Shown piece after piece: positions 49,992-59,165 of a DNA stretch of 64,000 nucleotides. A program made the translations under genes and the position numbers. The first letter of the stretch is position 1. The number at the start of each line of letters is the position of its first letter. Location of the stretch: assembly GCF_003611035.1 (NCBI RefSeq), contig NZ_CP030033.1, forward strand, positions 620,001 through 684,000, written 5' to 3'. A model generated the notes under the pieces. That model searched no databases, was not told where the DNA came from, and worked only from the letters and a program-made list of their open reading frames with translations. The DNA is from Cryobacterium soli (GTDB lineage Bacteria > Actinomycetota > Actinomycetes > Actinomycetales > Microbacteriaceae).

Positions 49992-51338
49992 GTGACCACC
50001 GTGCGTCCCACCGGACCCCGCCTCAGCGGGCAGCTTGTGCGGCCACGCCTGCGCATCATCGCAGGCGTCTGCGCCGGGTTCGCCCGGCACTCCGGCCTGC
50101 CGGTCACCTACGTGCGCACCGTCGCCGTGGTTCTGGCCCTCTGCGGCGGCGCCGGGGTGCTGCTCTACGGCTGGCTGTGGGCCACCACCCCCGACGAGTC
50201 CGCGCACCCCCTGGGAGACGCGGGCCGCTCCGACCTGCCCAAGGCCGTTCTCACCCCGGCCGACGCGTCCGCCGCCGGGGCCGACGGTGAGACCGCCGCC
50301 TCCCGTCATGCACCGGTCACCGAGATCCTTCTGGGGCTGGCGCTCGTGACCACGGCGGGCGCGCTCATCGCCAACCGGTTGGGCGCCGCGTTGCCGGTGG
50401 ATGCCATCATCCCCGCGATCGTCGCCCTCGCGGGCACGGGGCTGGCCTGGCGCCAGTTCGCCGAGCTCCGCAGCGGAGCCGGGCCGCGAAGCTCCGGCAT
50501 GCTCGTGCGCGCTCTGGGGGCGCTGGTTCTGGTGGCCCTGGGCATTCTGCTGTTCTTCGTCACCAGTGAGAACCCCAACATCTGGACCGTCGTCGTTGCC
50601 GCGCTGTCGGTGCTCGTGGGGGTGGCGGTGGTCGTTGCCCCGTGGGCGGTACGCCTCATGCGCGACCTGTCCGACGAGCGTGCCCTACGAGAGCGGGAGT
50701 CCGAACGGGCCGAGATGGCCGCTCATCTGCATGATTCGGTGCTGCAGACTCTCGCGCTCATCCAGCAGAAGGCCGGACCGCACTCCGATGCCGCCCGGCT
50801 CGCCCGCGCCCAGGAACGCGATCTACGCGAGTGGCTGTTCACCGGCTCCGCGACCGGACCGGTGGATCTGGCCGCAGAACTGCGCGGTATCGCGACCACC
50901 GTTGAGCGCGACTTCGCCGTGCACGTTGATGTGGTCTCGGTCGGCAGCATCGACCGGGACGTGCCGGAGGCCCTTCTGGCAGCCGCGCGGGAGGCCATTC
51001 TCAACGCAGCCCGGCACGCCGGCGGCCGGGTGTCCGTCTACGTGGAGTCCTCGACTACCGCCATCGACGTGAGTGTCACCGACCGGGGCCCCGGTTTCGC
51101 GCTCGACCAGATCCCTGCCGACCGCATGGGGGTGCGGGAGTCGATCCTGGCCCGCATGGGACGGGCCGGCGGCACGGCCGTGGTTCAGGCTGGCCCGGGC
51201 GGCACCGGTACCGAGATCCGGCTCACCCTCCCCCTCAACGGCCAGTCCGAGTACGACCAGCCGGAGCAGGACCCGGCGGACCACGCCCTGCCCGACCGGA
51301 GCGCCCCTCACCCCGACCCCCAGGACGGCACACCATGA
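49992..51338 (+). CDS. PspC-domain sensor histidine kinase (NarL-type partner)
   Basis: 448 residues from a GTG at 49992; a TTG four codons upstream (49980) is also open. An N-terminal PspC segment (LRIIAGVCAGFARHSGLPV, LYGWLWATTPDESA) is followed by four more helices, then HisKA_3 with the phospho-His near 247 (MAAHLHDSVLQTL) and a HATPase with AAREAILNAARHAGG, DRGPGFAL and GTGTEIRLTLPL. It should phosphorylate the LuxR-type regulator encoded next, whose start overlaps this stop (ATGA). The shared PspC module suggests it senses the same signal as the 49877-48171 protein, or is gated by it. Confidence 0.9.
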   Translation: MTTVRPTGPRLSGQLVRPRLRIIAGVCAGFARHSGLPVTYVRTVAVVLALCGGAGVLLYGWLWATTPDESAHPLGDAGRSDLPKAVLTPADASAAGADGETAASRHAPVTEILLGLALVTTAGALIANRLGAALPVDAIIPAIVALAGTGLAWRQFAELRSGAGPRSSGMLVRALGALVLVALGILLFFVTSENPNIWTVVVAALSVLVGVAVVVAPWAVRLMRDLSDERALRERESERAEMAAHLHDSVLQTLALIQQKAGPHSDAARLARAQERDLREWLFTGSATGPVDLAAELRGIATTVERDFAVHVDVVSVGSIDRDVPEALLAAAREAILNAARHAGGRVSVYVESSTTAIDVSVTDRGPGFALDQIPADRMGVRESILARMGRAGGTAVVQAGPGGTGTEIRLTLPLNGQSEYDQPEQDPADHALPDRSAPHPDPQDGTP

Positions 51339-52036
51339 CCGATCAGACCACCCCGTCCGGCACGGTTCCAGGGACCGTGCCCGGCCCCGAGCTCACCGTG
51401 GTGATCGTGGATGACCACTCGATCTTCCGGTCGGGCCTGCGCTCAGAGCTCGACCCGGCGCTGCGGGTCGTCGGCGAGGCAGCGACCGTCGACGAGGCCA
51501 TCGCCGTCGTTGTGGCCACCCAGCCCCGCGTGGTGCTGCTGGACGTGCACCTGCCCGGCGGCACCGGCGGAGGCGGCGCTGAGGTCATCAGGGCCGCGGC
51601 CGCGCGGGCGCCGGCCACCGTGTTCCTGGCCCTGAGCGTGTCGGATGCGGCCGACGACGTGGTCACCGTCATCAGGGCCGGTGCCCGCGGCTACATCACC
51701 AAGAGTTCGTCGGGCGCCGAGGTCTCCGATGCAGCCCGTCGGGTGGCCGGCGGGGACGCCGTCTTCTCGCCCCGCTTGGCCGGGTTCGTGCTCGACGCTT
51801 TCGGCGCCGTTTCCGGCGAGACCGCGGCGACCAACGACGAACTCGATCGTCTCTCGGCCCGGGAGCAGGAGGTGATGCGCCTGATCGCACGCGGGTACGC
51901 CTACAAGGAGGTGGCGAGCGCGCTCTTCATCTCCCCCAAGACCGTGGAGACGCATGTGTCCGCCGTTCTGCGCAAGCTGCAGCTCTCCAGCCGGCACGAA
52001 CTGACGGCCTGGGCCACGGCCCGCAAGTTGCTCTGA
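51335..52036 (+). CDS. NarL/LuxR-family response regulator
   Basis: 233 residues. The receiver domain has acidic D26-D27 (VIVDDHSIFRSG), phospho-acceptor D70 (VVLLDVHLPGG) and the switch Lys in RGYITKSSSG. The LuxR helix-turn-helix lies at about 170-215 (LSAREQEVMRLIARGY, ISPKTVETHVSAVLRKL). Overlaps the kinase gene by four bases. Likely targets include the divergent PspC operon; inferred from location. Confidence 0.93.
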   Translation: MTDQTTPSGTVPGTVPGPELTVVIVDDHSIFRSGLRSELDPALRVVGEAATVDEAIAVVVATQPRVVLLDVHLPGGTGGGGAEVIRAAAARAPATVFLALSVSDAADDVVTVIRAGARGYITKSSSGAEVSDAARRVAGGDAVFSPRLAGFVLDAFGAVSGETAATNDELDRLSAREQEVMRLIARGYAYKEVASALFISPKTVETHVSAVLRKLQLSSRHELTAWATARKLL

Positions 52037-52074
52037 CCCGGGGTGGGCTTGCTGCCGGCGCTCAGCGGATGCTT

Positions 52075-52105
52075 GAGCGCCCCATAGGGAAGCCATAGGG
52101 CGCTC
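52075..52105. terminator. inverted repeat with internal direct repeats after the response regulator
   Basis: GAGCGCCC (52075-52082) pairs with GGGCGCTC (52098-52105); within the loop CCATAGGG occurs twice (52082-52089 and 52093-52100). It lies 39 bases past the regulator stop and 37 bases before the CotH start, so it may be a terminator or an operator for cotH, for instance a direct-repeat site for the regulator just encoded. Confidence 0.45.
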
Positions 52106-52141
52106 TGGTGGGGTGGGAATTCCCTACCGGAAGGCCCCATC

Positions 52142-53584
52142 GTGCGTCAGCCCCATCCCGCCGGCCAGTCAGGCCACTCCTCCCGAACCGCCCGATCGTC
52201 CCGTCGCTCCCGTGCAGCCGCCAAACCCATCGCCGCGGTTGTGATCGGAGTTCTCGCCATCGGCGGTCTGGCCGCCTGCGACTCCACCGGGGCGGTCACC
52301 TCCTCGTCCCTGACGGCTGAACAGGCGGCGGCGCTGGTCGGTGCTGACTTCTACGACACCAGCCTCGTGCATTCCGTCACGATCGACTATGACAAGGCCG
52401 ACTACCAGGCGATGCTCGCCGCCTACACCGCAACCGGCGACAAGGGCTGGATCTCGGCGACGGTGACCATCGACGGCACGGTGTTCGAGCAGGTCGGGCT
52501 GCGTCTGAAGGGCAACTCGAGTCTGCGCGGGATCGGGGATGCCACGGAGTCCGATGATGACACCGCGACCGGTACTGACGCCCCGGCCGACCCGAGCGAC
52601 GGATCGGTGGATACCGACTCCCCGCAGACCCTGCCCTGGCTGATCCGGCTCGACAAGTATGTCGACGGACAGTCTTACCAGGACCGCACTGAGTTCGTGG
52701 TGCGCGGCAACACCACCGAATCCTCTCTCAACGAAGCGGTGGCCCTCGAACTGATCGGGCTCAGCGGGCTGGAGACCGAGAGGTCGGCCGCGGTCCGCCT
52801 GAGCGTCAACGGCGGCGACGAGGCCCTGCGGCTGGTGATGGAGAGCATCGACGACGACCTGTGGAACACGGACACCTTCGAGAACGACGGCATCACCTAC
52901 AAGGCCGACTCCGACGGAGACTACAGTTACCGCGGCGATGACCCGGCCGACTACGTCGACGTCTTCAACCAGAAGACCGGGGAGGACGACCTCACCCCGC
53001 TGATCGCGTTCCTCGACGTCATCAACAACTCCGACGATGCCACCTTCGCCGCCGAGCTGGGCAACTACCTCGACGTGGAGTCGTTCGCGACCTATCTGGC
53101 CGTGGAAAACCTGACCGATAACTTCGACGACATCGACGGTCCTGGCAACAACTCCTACCTGCGCTACGACAGCACAACGGGCCTGATGACCGTCGTGGCG
53201 TGGGACGCCAACCTCTCGTTCGGCACCCTGAACGGCGGCGGCGCTATGCGTGGCATGGGCGAGGGTGGCCCGGACGGCGGCGACCGCGGCACCCCGCCGG
53301 ATGGCGCGACCGCGCCGGACGGAGCCGCACCGGACGCCACAGCCGGCGGCATGGGCGGCGACAACATCCTCGCCACCCGGTTCCTGGCCGACAGCAGCTT
53401 CTCGGCCCTTGTCGACACGGCGACGGCCGCGCTCACTACGAGCCTCTACGACAGCGGCGCCGCGCAGGCGGTTCTCGACCGGTGGACCGCACTGCTGGCC
53501 GGCCAGGCGGGTGACCTCATCGACAGCGACACCCTGCAGAGCGAGTCCGACGCCATCGCCAGTTACTTCACAGGCGACAAGTGA
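52142..53584 (+). CDS. CotH-family lipoprotein kinase
   Basis: 480 residues from a GTG with GGAAGG upstream. A basic N-terminus and hydrophobic stretch end in the lipobox GGLAAC (Cys46), so the protein is anchored outside. The CotH fold is shown by VGLRLKGNSSLRG, WLIRLDKYVDGQSYQDRTEF, LVMESIDDDLWN and MTVVAWDANLSFG, the last holding the presumed metal Asp. A Gly/Asp/Pro-rich insert (about 365-410) precedes the final helices. CotH proteins are atypical protein kinases in spore coats and elsewhere. Its usual partners (VTC, DUF4956, Cthe_2159) lie 17-20 kb away at 31438-34769. Confidence 0.88.
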   Translation: MRQPHPAGQSGHSSRTARSSRRSRAAAKPIAAVVIGVLAIGGLAACDSTGAVTSSSLTAEQAAALVGADFYDTSLVHSVTIDYDKADYQAMLAAYTATGDKGWISATVTIDGTVFEQVGLRLKGNSSLRGIGDATESDDDTATGTDAPADPSDGSVDTDSPQTLPWLIRLDKYVDGQSYQDRTEFVVRGNTTESSLNEAVALELIGLSGLETERSAAVRLSVNGGDEALRLVMESIDDDLWNTDTFENDGITYKADSDGDYSYRGDDPADYVDVFNQKTGEDDLTPLIAFLDVINNSDDATFAAELGNYLDVESFATYLAVENLTDNFDDIDGPGNNSYLRYDSTTGLMTVVAWDANLSFGTLNGGGAMRGMGEGGPDGGDRGTPPDGATAPDGAAPDATAGGMGGDNILATRFLADSSFSALVDTATAALTTSLYDSGAAQAVLDRWTALLAGQAGDLIDSDTLQSESDAIASYFTGDK

Positions 53585-53587
53585 CGG

Positions 53588-54322
53588 TCAGGGTGTGCCG
53601 AAGCGCTCCACGAAGGCCTTCATGATGGTGGCCGGCTCGGTCACCGTTGCGGCGGCGATGGCGGCCATCACCTCGTCGTAGGCATCCGGTTCGAAATAGC
53701 CGTTGTCGCTGTAAACCCGCAGGCGGGTGAGGATGCCGGCCTGGGTGAGCTCCGGGTGGAACTGGGTGGCGTAGACGTTCTCGCCCACCCGGAACGCCTG
53801 CACCGGGCAGTTCGCCCCCGTCGCCAGCAGCACGGCGCCGGTCGGCAGCGCCGTACAGGCCTCCTTGTGACCCACGAACGCCTCGAAATCGGCCGCCACC
53901 GTGCCGAAGAGCTGGTCGGCGCGGCCCGCCGCGGTCAGGCTCACCATGATGGGGCCGGCCGGCTCCGACCAGGTGTCGTCGACGACGCCGTCGAGGTAAC
54001 TGGTGAGCAGGCCGATGCCATAGCAGGCGCCGAGGAAGGGGAAGTCCCGGGCGACGACCTGGTCGAGCAGCCCGGCGAGTTCGCGTTCGACACGGCGCTG
54101 CACGGGAGATTTGGTGTCGTCGGGGTCGCTGGCGTTGAACGGGCTGCCGCCCACGATCACCCCGGAGTAGTCGTCGAGGGCGATGGACGGCAGAGGCGCG
54201 GCCTCCAGCCGCACTCGGTGCAGCTGGTCCGGCGTCAACCCGCCTGCGGCGAGGAAGCCGGCGTACTCGTCGTCGGCGGCCTCGTCCTCGGGCCGGGTCG
54301 CCAGCAGCAGAAAGGGCTTCAC
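53588..54322 (-). CDS. class I glutamine amidotransferase-like protein
   Basis: 244 residues. The nucleophile sits in FLGACYGIGLL (Cys about 99), with the oxyanion glycines in VIVGGSPFN and the His in YATQFHPELTQ (about 189). This is the stand-alone YfeJ/GMP-synthase-N type of GATase (type 1, DJ-1/PfpI superfamily), which hydrolyses glutamine or gamma-glutamyl bonds. No synthetase partner is adjacent. Its stop is 3 bases from the convergent CotH stop. Confidence 0.85.
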   Translation of the reverse strand: MKPFLLLATRPEDEAADDEYAGFLAAGGLTPDQLHRVRLEAAPLPSIALDDYSGVIVGGSPFNASDPDDTKSPVQRRVERELAGLLDQVVARDFPFLGACYGIGLLTSYLDGVVDDTWSEPAGPIMVSLTAAGRADQLFGTVAADFEAFVGHKEACTALPTGAVLLATGANCPVQAFRVGENVYATQFHPELTQAGILTRLRVYSDNGYFEPDAYDEVMAAIAAATVTEPATIMKAFVERFGTP

Positions 54323-54421
54323 GGGCCCATGTTACCGATCATGAGCCGCAGGCGGAGGGAGGTGACGACGGGCGCGCCCGGCGGCCGCCGTCGGCGCTCG
54401 CGCGCATCCGTGTACCTCGGA

Positions 54422-54451
54422 GGCCGCTCCCCGGTGCGCCGGGGAGCGGCC
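54422..54451 (-). terminator. GC-rich hairpin after the secreted esterase
   Basis: GGCCGCTCCCCGG (54422-54434) pairs perfectly with CCGGGGAGCGGCC (54439-54451) around TGCG. On the minus strand it begins 19 bases past the esterase stop at 54471. No T-run. Confidence 0.72.
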
Positions 54452-54470
54452 GTATCCGACGGTGGACGTG

Positions 54471-56498
54471 CTACCGATTCAGCGCCCGGCGGCGCCCCAG
54501 GACCAGCAGCGCGATCCCCGCCGCCACCAGGGCGAGCACGGCACCGATCGCGCCCGACGGGTCGACGCCCGTGGCCGCCACGACCTGGGCGCGGCTCGTC
54601 GAGGCCGCGGCCGGGGTCGATGCCGCAACGGGCGCCGGTGTGGCCGTCGACGTCGGGGGCGTGACAGCCGGCGCGGTGGTGCCGGGGGTCGGTGTGGGGG
54701 TCGGTGTGGGCTCGGTCACCGGATCCGGCCCGTTGTTCTCCACCAGTCCGGCTGCCCGCACGTGGTCGGAGTGCATGCCGAACGAGTCGGCGATGCGCGG
54801 AACCCAGCAGGCGTCGTTGTGGCGTCCCTCCGGGTACAGCGCATAGGTGTGCGCCACCCCCTTGCCGGTGAGGAGGGTGTCCAGCGACCGGGCGGCGTCA
54901 TCGAAGGCGTAATCGTCGAACTCGCAGGCGTCGAAGAAGTAGTCGTATCGCGAGAGTGCCTCGGCGGGCAGCCCCGCCACGACCGTGAGCGGGGATGCCG
55001 ACTGAGCTTGCGGTCCCCCGGGCGAGGTGACGCCCACCTGCGCGGGAGCGAGGTTCAGCGCTCCCATGTGCGAGGCCATCGAGGAGAACAGCTCGGGGTA
55101 GGCCAGCCCGAGCGAATACGCGCCGAACCCGCCCATCGAGACTCCGGACAGGCCGCGGTACTCGCGGGAGTCGAGCGTGCGGTATTGCTCGTCCACCTGC
55201 GGGATCATCTCGGTGGTGAACATGGTGCGCCAGGGTGCGCCGCCGTCATTGTCGACGTACCAGAGCGAGTCGGCGTCGGGCATGATCACGATCGATTCGG
55301 CCAGGCCCCCGGTGGTGTAGAGCTCGTCGAGCTTGGTGCCGAAGTCCCGCGGCTCCCATTCCCGGCTGCCGCCGTTGAAACCGTGCAGCAGGTAGACGAC
55401 CGGGAACTCGCGGTTGGGCTGGGTGAAGTACGACGGCGGCAGGTAGGTGATGTACTCCCGGCGCGCATCTTCGACGGCCGACTCCACGTAGTCGCGGAAG
55501 AACCGGGAGCGGTTCCCCTTCTCGGTGCGGGTCTCCCGGTCGAGCGTCAGGAACTCCTGGGTGGTCGGCTGGAAGCTGAACGGCGCGCCGTCCCGCATCC
55601 CGCTGATCGTTCGGTTGGTGTCGACGACGAGACGACCGTCGGAGCTCTCCACGACCTCCACACTGGCATCGGTCAGGGTCAGGGAGCCCGACTCGGCCAG
55701 CCACTGCCGCAACTCGCTCTCCCGCCGGGCCCGGTCACGACCGTCGTGCACGTAGTCGGCCGAGAGCGTCGCGAGGTACGCGTCGATGTCACCGGATGCG
55801 AGGGCGCCGGCCTGTGTCGCCAAGAGGTCGCCCACCCAGCTCGTGGCCTCAGGGTCGGCGAGCGGACCCGAGATGCCGAGAACCTCCTCGCGTAGTGCGT
55901 CCTTCGAGTAGAGGCCGACGGGACCGTGGTACCACCCGCCGCCGCCGGTCATGTCGTACAGGCGCACGGCGAGGGTGTTGCTGCCACCGAAGACCGGCAG
56001 GGCGGCCGGAACCGGGTAGAGCCTCTGTTCGAACCACTGGCTCTCGGCATCCGGCGGCAGCGAGCCCGACCCGTTGATCCGGGTGCCGTTGAGGTAGACC
56101 TCGTCGACGTCGTCCATGAAACCCATCGAGGCCACCAGGTTGGTGCCCGCCGCCTCGGCGGGCAGGTCGAAGGTGAGCCGGTACCAGGCGAAACCGTCGT
56201 AGTCGTCGAACTCGCGGCCGCCGCCCACCTCGGGCACTGTCACGGCCGACCAGGTTGAATCGTCGAAGGCCGGGTCGGCCCAGGCGAGTTCGTCGCCCAG
56301 CGAGAACTGCCACTGGCCGGTCAGGTCCAGGTTCACCGAGGTGCCTGACGCGGCGGCAGACGGGGTCGCCGGCGCCAGCGCCAGCAACGGTGCCGCCGCG
56401 ATCGCCAGGGCGGCAACGGACGCGATGAGCGGACGGCGGGCGTCGTGCCGCTTCGGCCGCGGAGGGGTGAGAGTGAGATCCATGCGCTCCAACTTCAT
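54471..56498 (-). CDS. secreted, wall-anchored esterase with beta-sandwich and SnoaL-like domains
   Basis: 675 residues from the ATG at 56498; the ATG at 56483 has a better GGAG upstream. Order: signal peptide (about 20-50), a galactose-binding-like beta-sandwich ([39 protein letters not shown]), a SnoaL/NTF2-like insert (about 230-330, [16 protein letters not shown]), then an esterase-D/feruloyl-esterase-like alpha/beta hydrolase with [14 protein letters not shown], the nucleophile near 458 in [12 protein letters not shown] and His near 560 in [11 protein letters not shown] Pro/Thr linker and a C-terminal sorting-type signal follow: [11 protein letters not shown], a hydrophobic helix and RRRALNR. 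VAATG resembles the LAxTG of class E sortases. Substrate unknown. Confidence 0.85.
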   Translation of the reverse strand: MKLERMDLTLTPPRPKRHDARRPLIASVAALAIAAAPLLALAPATPSAAASGTSVNLDLTGQWQFSLGDELAWADPAFDDSTWSAVTVPEVGGGREFDDYDGFAWYRLTFDLPAEAAGTNLVASMGFMDDVDEVYLNGTRINGSGSLPPDAESQWFEQRLYPVPAALPVFGGSNTLAVRLYDMTGGGGWYHGPVGLYSKDALREEVLGISGPLADPEATSWVGDLLATQAGALASGDIDAYLATLSADYVHDGRDRARRESELRQWLAESGSLTLTDASVEVVESSDGRLVVDTNRTISGMRDGAPFSFQPTTQEFLTLDRETRTEKGNRSRFFRDYVESAVEDARREYITYLPPSYFTQPNREFPVVYLLHGFNGGSREWEPRDFGTKLDELYTTGGLAESIVIMPDADSLWYVDNDGGAPWRTMFTTEMIPQVDEQYRTLDSREYRGLSGVSMGGFGAYSLGLAYPELFSSMASHMGALNLAPAQVGVTSPGGPQAQSASPLTVVAGLPAEALSRYDYFFDACEFDDYAFDDAARSLDTLLTGKGVAHTYALYPEGRHNDACWVPRIADSFGMHSDHVRAAGLVENNGPDPVTEPTPTPTPTPGTTAPAVTPPTSTATPAPVAASTPAAASTSRAQVVAATGVDPSGAIGAVLALVAAGIALLVLGRRRALNR

Positions 56499-56522
56499 TG
56501 TTGTGCCAACTTCATTGTTGTG
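56489..56522. repeat. perfect 17-bp tandem duplication over the esterase start
   Basis: CCAACTTCATTGTTGTG occurs at 56489-56505 and 56506-56522 without mismatch. The duplicated unit contains the minus-strand ATG, so a second ATG lies at 56515; from it a six-codon frame (MKLAQQ) ends at a TGA that overlaps the ATG at 56498. It makes a miniature leader frame ahead of the esterase. Confidence 0.85.
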
Positions 56523-56726
56523 GGCGGGAACGCGTTTCTGTGCACGTTCCCAGGCGCGAGGAAAAAGCAGTTGACCAGCTCATCCCCGACTCCGACCGAC
56601 GTTACTGTGAACGTACACAGAAATCAAGCATCCGTTCGCGGCACGGGCGGGAATCTCCGCTGCTTCGGATTTCGGCACCGCGAAACAATGCCCCGGAGGC
56701 GGACTGCACCGGGTAGATTTGAGCCA

Positions 56727-57566
56727 ATGAACACTCAGCCGGAACCCAGCCTGAGCGACGCCAGCGCGATCGCCACCCCGTACGAGGACCTGCTGCGCCT
56801 GGTGCTCGAAACCGGAGCGAACAAGGCCGACCGCACCGGTACCGGAACCCTGAGCGTGTTCGGCGCGCAGCTGCGTTTCGACCTCAGTCAGGGCTTCCCG
56901 ATGATCACCACGAAACGGGTGCACTTCCCGTCGCTCGCCTACGAGCTGCTCTGGTTCCTCCGTGGCGAGAGCAACGTGGGCTGGCTGCAGGAGCACGGCG
57001 TGCGCATCTGGAACGAGTGGGCCGACGAGCAGGGCGAACTCGGACCGGTGTACGGCGTGCAGTGGCGCTCCTGGCCGACCCCGGACGGCGGCCACATCGA
57101 CCAGATCGCCCAGGTCATCGAGACCCTCAGGACCAACCCGGACTCCCGGCGCATCATCGTGTCGGCGTGGAACGTCGCCGACATCCCCGACATGGCGTTG
57201 GCTCCGTGCCATGCCCTGTTCCAGTTCTATGTCGCCGACGGCAAGCTCTCCTGCCAGCTCTATCAGCGCAGCGCCGACCTGTTCCTCGGCGTGCCGTTCA
57301 ACATCGCCAGCTACGCGTTGCTCACGCACCTCGTGGCGGCCCAGACCGGCCTCGAGGTGGGCGACTTCATCTGGACCGGTGGGGACTGCCACATCTACTC
57401 CAACCACATCGAGCAGGTCACCGAGCAACTCAGCCGCACGCCCTACCCGGCGCCGACGCTGAAGATCACCACCGAACGGGACAGCATCTTCGACTACCAG
57501 TTCGAGGATCTCGAGGTCGTGGACTACCAGCACCACCCGGCGATCAAGGCGCCCGTTGCCGTCTGA
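56727..57566 (+). CDS. thyA: thymidylate synthase
   Basis: 279 residues. ThyA methylates dUMP to dTMP using methylene-tetrahydrofolate. The catalytic Cys is C161 in [12 protein letters not shown]; other conserved pieces are [62 protein letters not shown] and GDCHIYSNH. The folA gene follows or overlaps on the same strand, as usual, since DHFR regenerates the tetrahydrofolate. Confidence 0.97.
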   Translation: MNTQPEPSLSDASAIATPYEDLLRLVLETGANKADRTGTGTLSVFGAQLRFDLSQGFPMITTKRVHFPSLAYELLWFLRGESNVGWLQEHGVRIWNEWADEQGELGPVYGVQWRSWPTPDGGHIDQIAQVIETLRTNPDSRRIIVSAWNVADIPDMALAPCHALFQFYVADGKLSCQLYQRSADLFLGVPFNIASYALLTHLVAAQTGLEVGDFIWTGGDCHIYSNHIEQVTEQLSRTPYPAPTLKITTERDSIFDYQFEDLEVVDYQHHPAIKAPVAV

Positions 57567-57585
57567 GACCGGGACGCCCGCGATA

Positions 57586-58101
57586 GTGCCGTCCGGTGAG
57601 ACGGCCGACGCCCGCATAGGCCTGATCTGGGCAGAGGCCAAGGGCGGCGTCATCGGCGACGCCGGCAGCATCCCCTGGCACCTGCCGGAAGACCTGGCAC
57701 ACTTCAAGCAGATCACGCTCGGTGGCGCCGTGATCATGGGCCGCCGCACCTGGGACTCCCTGCCCGAACGCTTCCGGCCCCTGGCCGGCCGGCGCAACAT
57801 CGTCATCACTCGGCAGCCGCAGTGGCGAGCCGAAGGAGCCACCGTCGTGCACTCGCTCACCGAGGCGCTGGCCGCCGCGGCCCCCGACCCGGTCTGGATC
57901 ATCGGCGGCGGCGACATCTACCGGCAGGCGATGCCGCTGGCCGCCCGGCTCGAGGTCACCGAGGTTGATCTCGAGGCCGGCGGTGACACCGTCGCCCCGG
58001 CCGTGGGCGCACGGTTCGTGCAGGTCGACGCGACGGAGTGGCTCACCTCGCGCACCGGCCTCCGCTACCGCTTCCTGGGCTACGCGCCGAGCGCCCCCTA
58101 A
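57586..58101 (+). CDS. folA: dihydrofolate reductase
   Basis: 171 residues from a GTG at 57586; a TTG at 57556 with AAGG upstream would add ten residues and overlap thyA by 11 bases. Both are plausible. DHFR reduces dihydrofolate with NADPH. Visible: IGLIWAEAKGGVIGDAGSIP, PWHLPEDLAHFKQIT with the catalytic acidic residue, VIMGRRTWDSLP, and WIIGGGDIYRQA for NADPH. Its end overlaps the convergent CPBP gene by four bases. Co-transcribed with thyA. Confidence 0.93.
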   Translation: MPSGETADARIGLIWAEAKGGVIGDAGSIPWHLPEDLAHFKQITLGGAVIMGRRTWDSLPERFRPLAGRRNIVITRQPQWRAEGATVVHSLTEALAAAAPDPVWIIGGGDIYRQAMPLAARLEVTEVDLEAGGDTVAPAVGARFVQVDATEWLTSRTGLRYRFLGYAPSAP

Positions 58102-59114
58102 ACGCCGGCGGGGCCGGAACCGGGCACGACCGCCGCGGGAGGGGAGATGCGCGGCCGGCGCTCCAACCGGGGCTGGATCCGGAATTGACCGGTCAGCACC
58201 AGCACGCCGATCACCACGGCCATCACGATCCAGGCCACCCAGCCCAGCGGGCCGAGCGCGGCCGGGTCTGCGGAGGTGCCGGCGGCGGCCACCAGGATCA
58301 GGAAGCCGGCGGCAGCGTTGAAGGCACCGTGGGCGAAGACCGAGGGCCAGACCGACGCGGTGCGGAGGCGCAGCCAGCCGATCAGGATGCCGTAGAACAC
58401 GCATCCACCGACCATCAGGGCCATGCCCAGCAGGTTGGGCTGCGCGAAATTGTAGCCGAGCAGGATCACCGGGCTGTGCCAGAAACCCCAGACCGCGCCG
58501 CTGATCAGCAGGGCCGGCCAGGTGCCGAGGGGGCGCAGGCTCGGCAGCAGCCAGCCGCGCCAGCCGAGTTCTTCGCCCAGGGCGAAGAAGCCGTTGAAGA
58601 TCGCCGCGACCGGGATCGTGAGCAGCTGGATCAGCACGACCATGCCAACCGGGATCGGCGACGAGGTGGGGTTGGCGGCGTCCAGGATCTGCGCGAAGCC
58701 GGAGAAGGCCACCAGGTCCAGCTGAACGAGGCCGAGAGCCGCGGCCAGGAAGACCCCCGCGACGACCAGGAGCGCGCTGCCGAAGATACCGAAGACCGTC
58801 ATCCAGATGGTGCGCTTGACGGGGCGCAGCGGCCACAGCCCGAGGTATTCGGGAATGGATGCGGGGCGGGGGCGCTGCACCATGAACACCACGAACAGGG
58901 CGGCCACGGCCGGTGTGAACATCATGACGGGCAGGAGCAGGGCCGCGAGCGGGTTCGCCAGGCCGCTGCCGTCGAGCCAAAGCGGGAGGACCACGAGCCA
59001 GGCGAGAGCGCAGGCCATCACGACGAAGACCACGACGGCCGCCCACGGAACGCGGTCCACCAGAGGGGTGGCGGCCGGGGCGGGATGCGGTTGGCTGGTG
59101 ATCGGTGCGCTCAT
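58098..59114 (-). CDS. CPBP-family intramembrane metalloprotease
   Basis: 338 residues from the ATG at 59114; a GTG-class start upstream would only add a short polar stretch. About eight membrane helices. The CAAX-protease/bacteriocin-processing signature is complete: EE-x-x-x-R in GEELGWRGWLLPSL, then WGFWHSPVILL and SVFAHGAFNAAAG with the metal histidines. Members process prenylated proteins in eukaryotes or act in bacteriocin maturation or immunity; here no peptide gene is adjacent. C-terminal tail Pro/Arg-rich. Confidence 0.88.
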   Translation of the reverse strand: MSAPITSQPHPAPAATPLVDRVPWAAVVVFVVMACALAWLVVLPLWLDGSGLANPLAALLLPVMMFTPAVAALFVVFMVQRPRPASIPEYLGLWPLRPVKRTIWMTVFGIFGSALLVVAGVFLAAALGLVQLDLVAFSGFAQILDAANPTSSPIPVGMVVLIQLLTIPVAAIFNGFFALGEELGWRGWLLPSLRPLGTWPALLISGAVWGFWHSPVILLGYNFAQPNLLGMALMVGGCVFYGILIGWLRLRTASVWPSVFAHGAFNAAAGFLILVAAAGTSADPAALGPLGWVAWIVMAVVIGVLVLTGQFRIQPRLERRPRISPPAAVVPGSGPAGV

Positions 59115-59165
59115 GGCTGCCACGTTAGCCAACCCCAGAGCGGAGGGCATCCCCCGGCAGACGGA

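Noticed and set aside
58098..59114. CPBP protease as bacteriocin maturation or immunity gene
   Set aside because: The motif is complete but no small peptide gene is adjacent; the repeat-peptide operon is 37 kb away.
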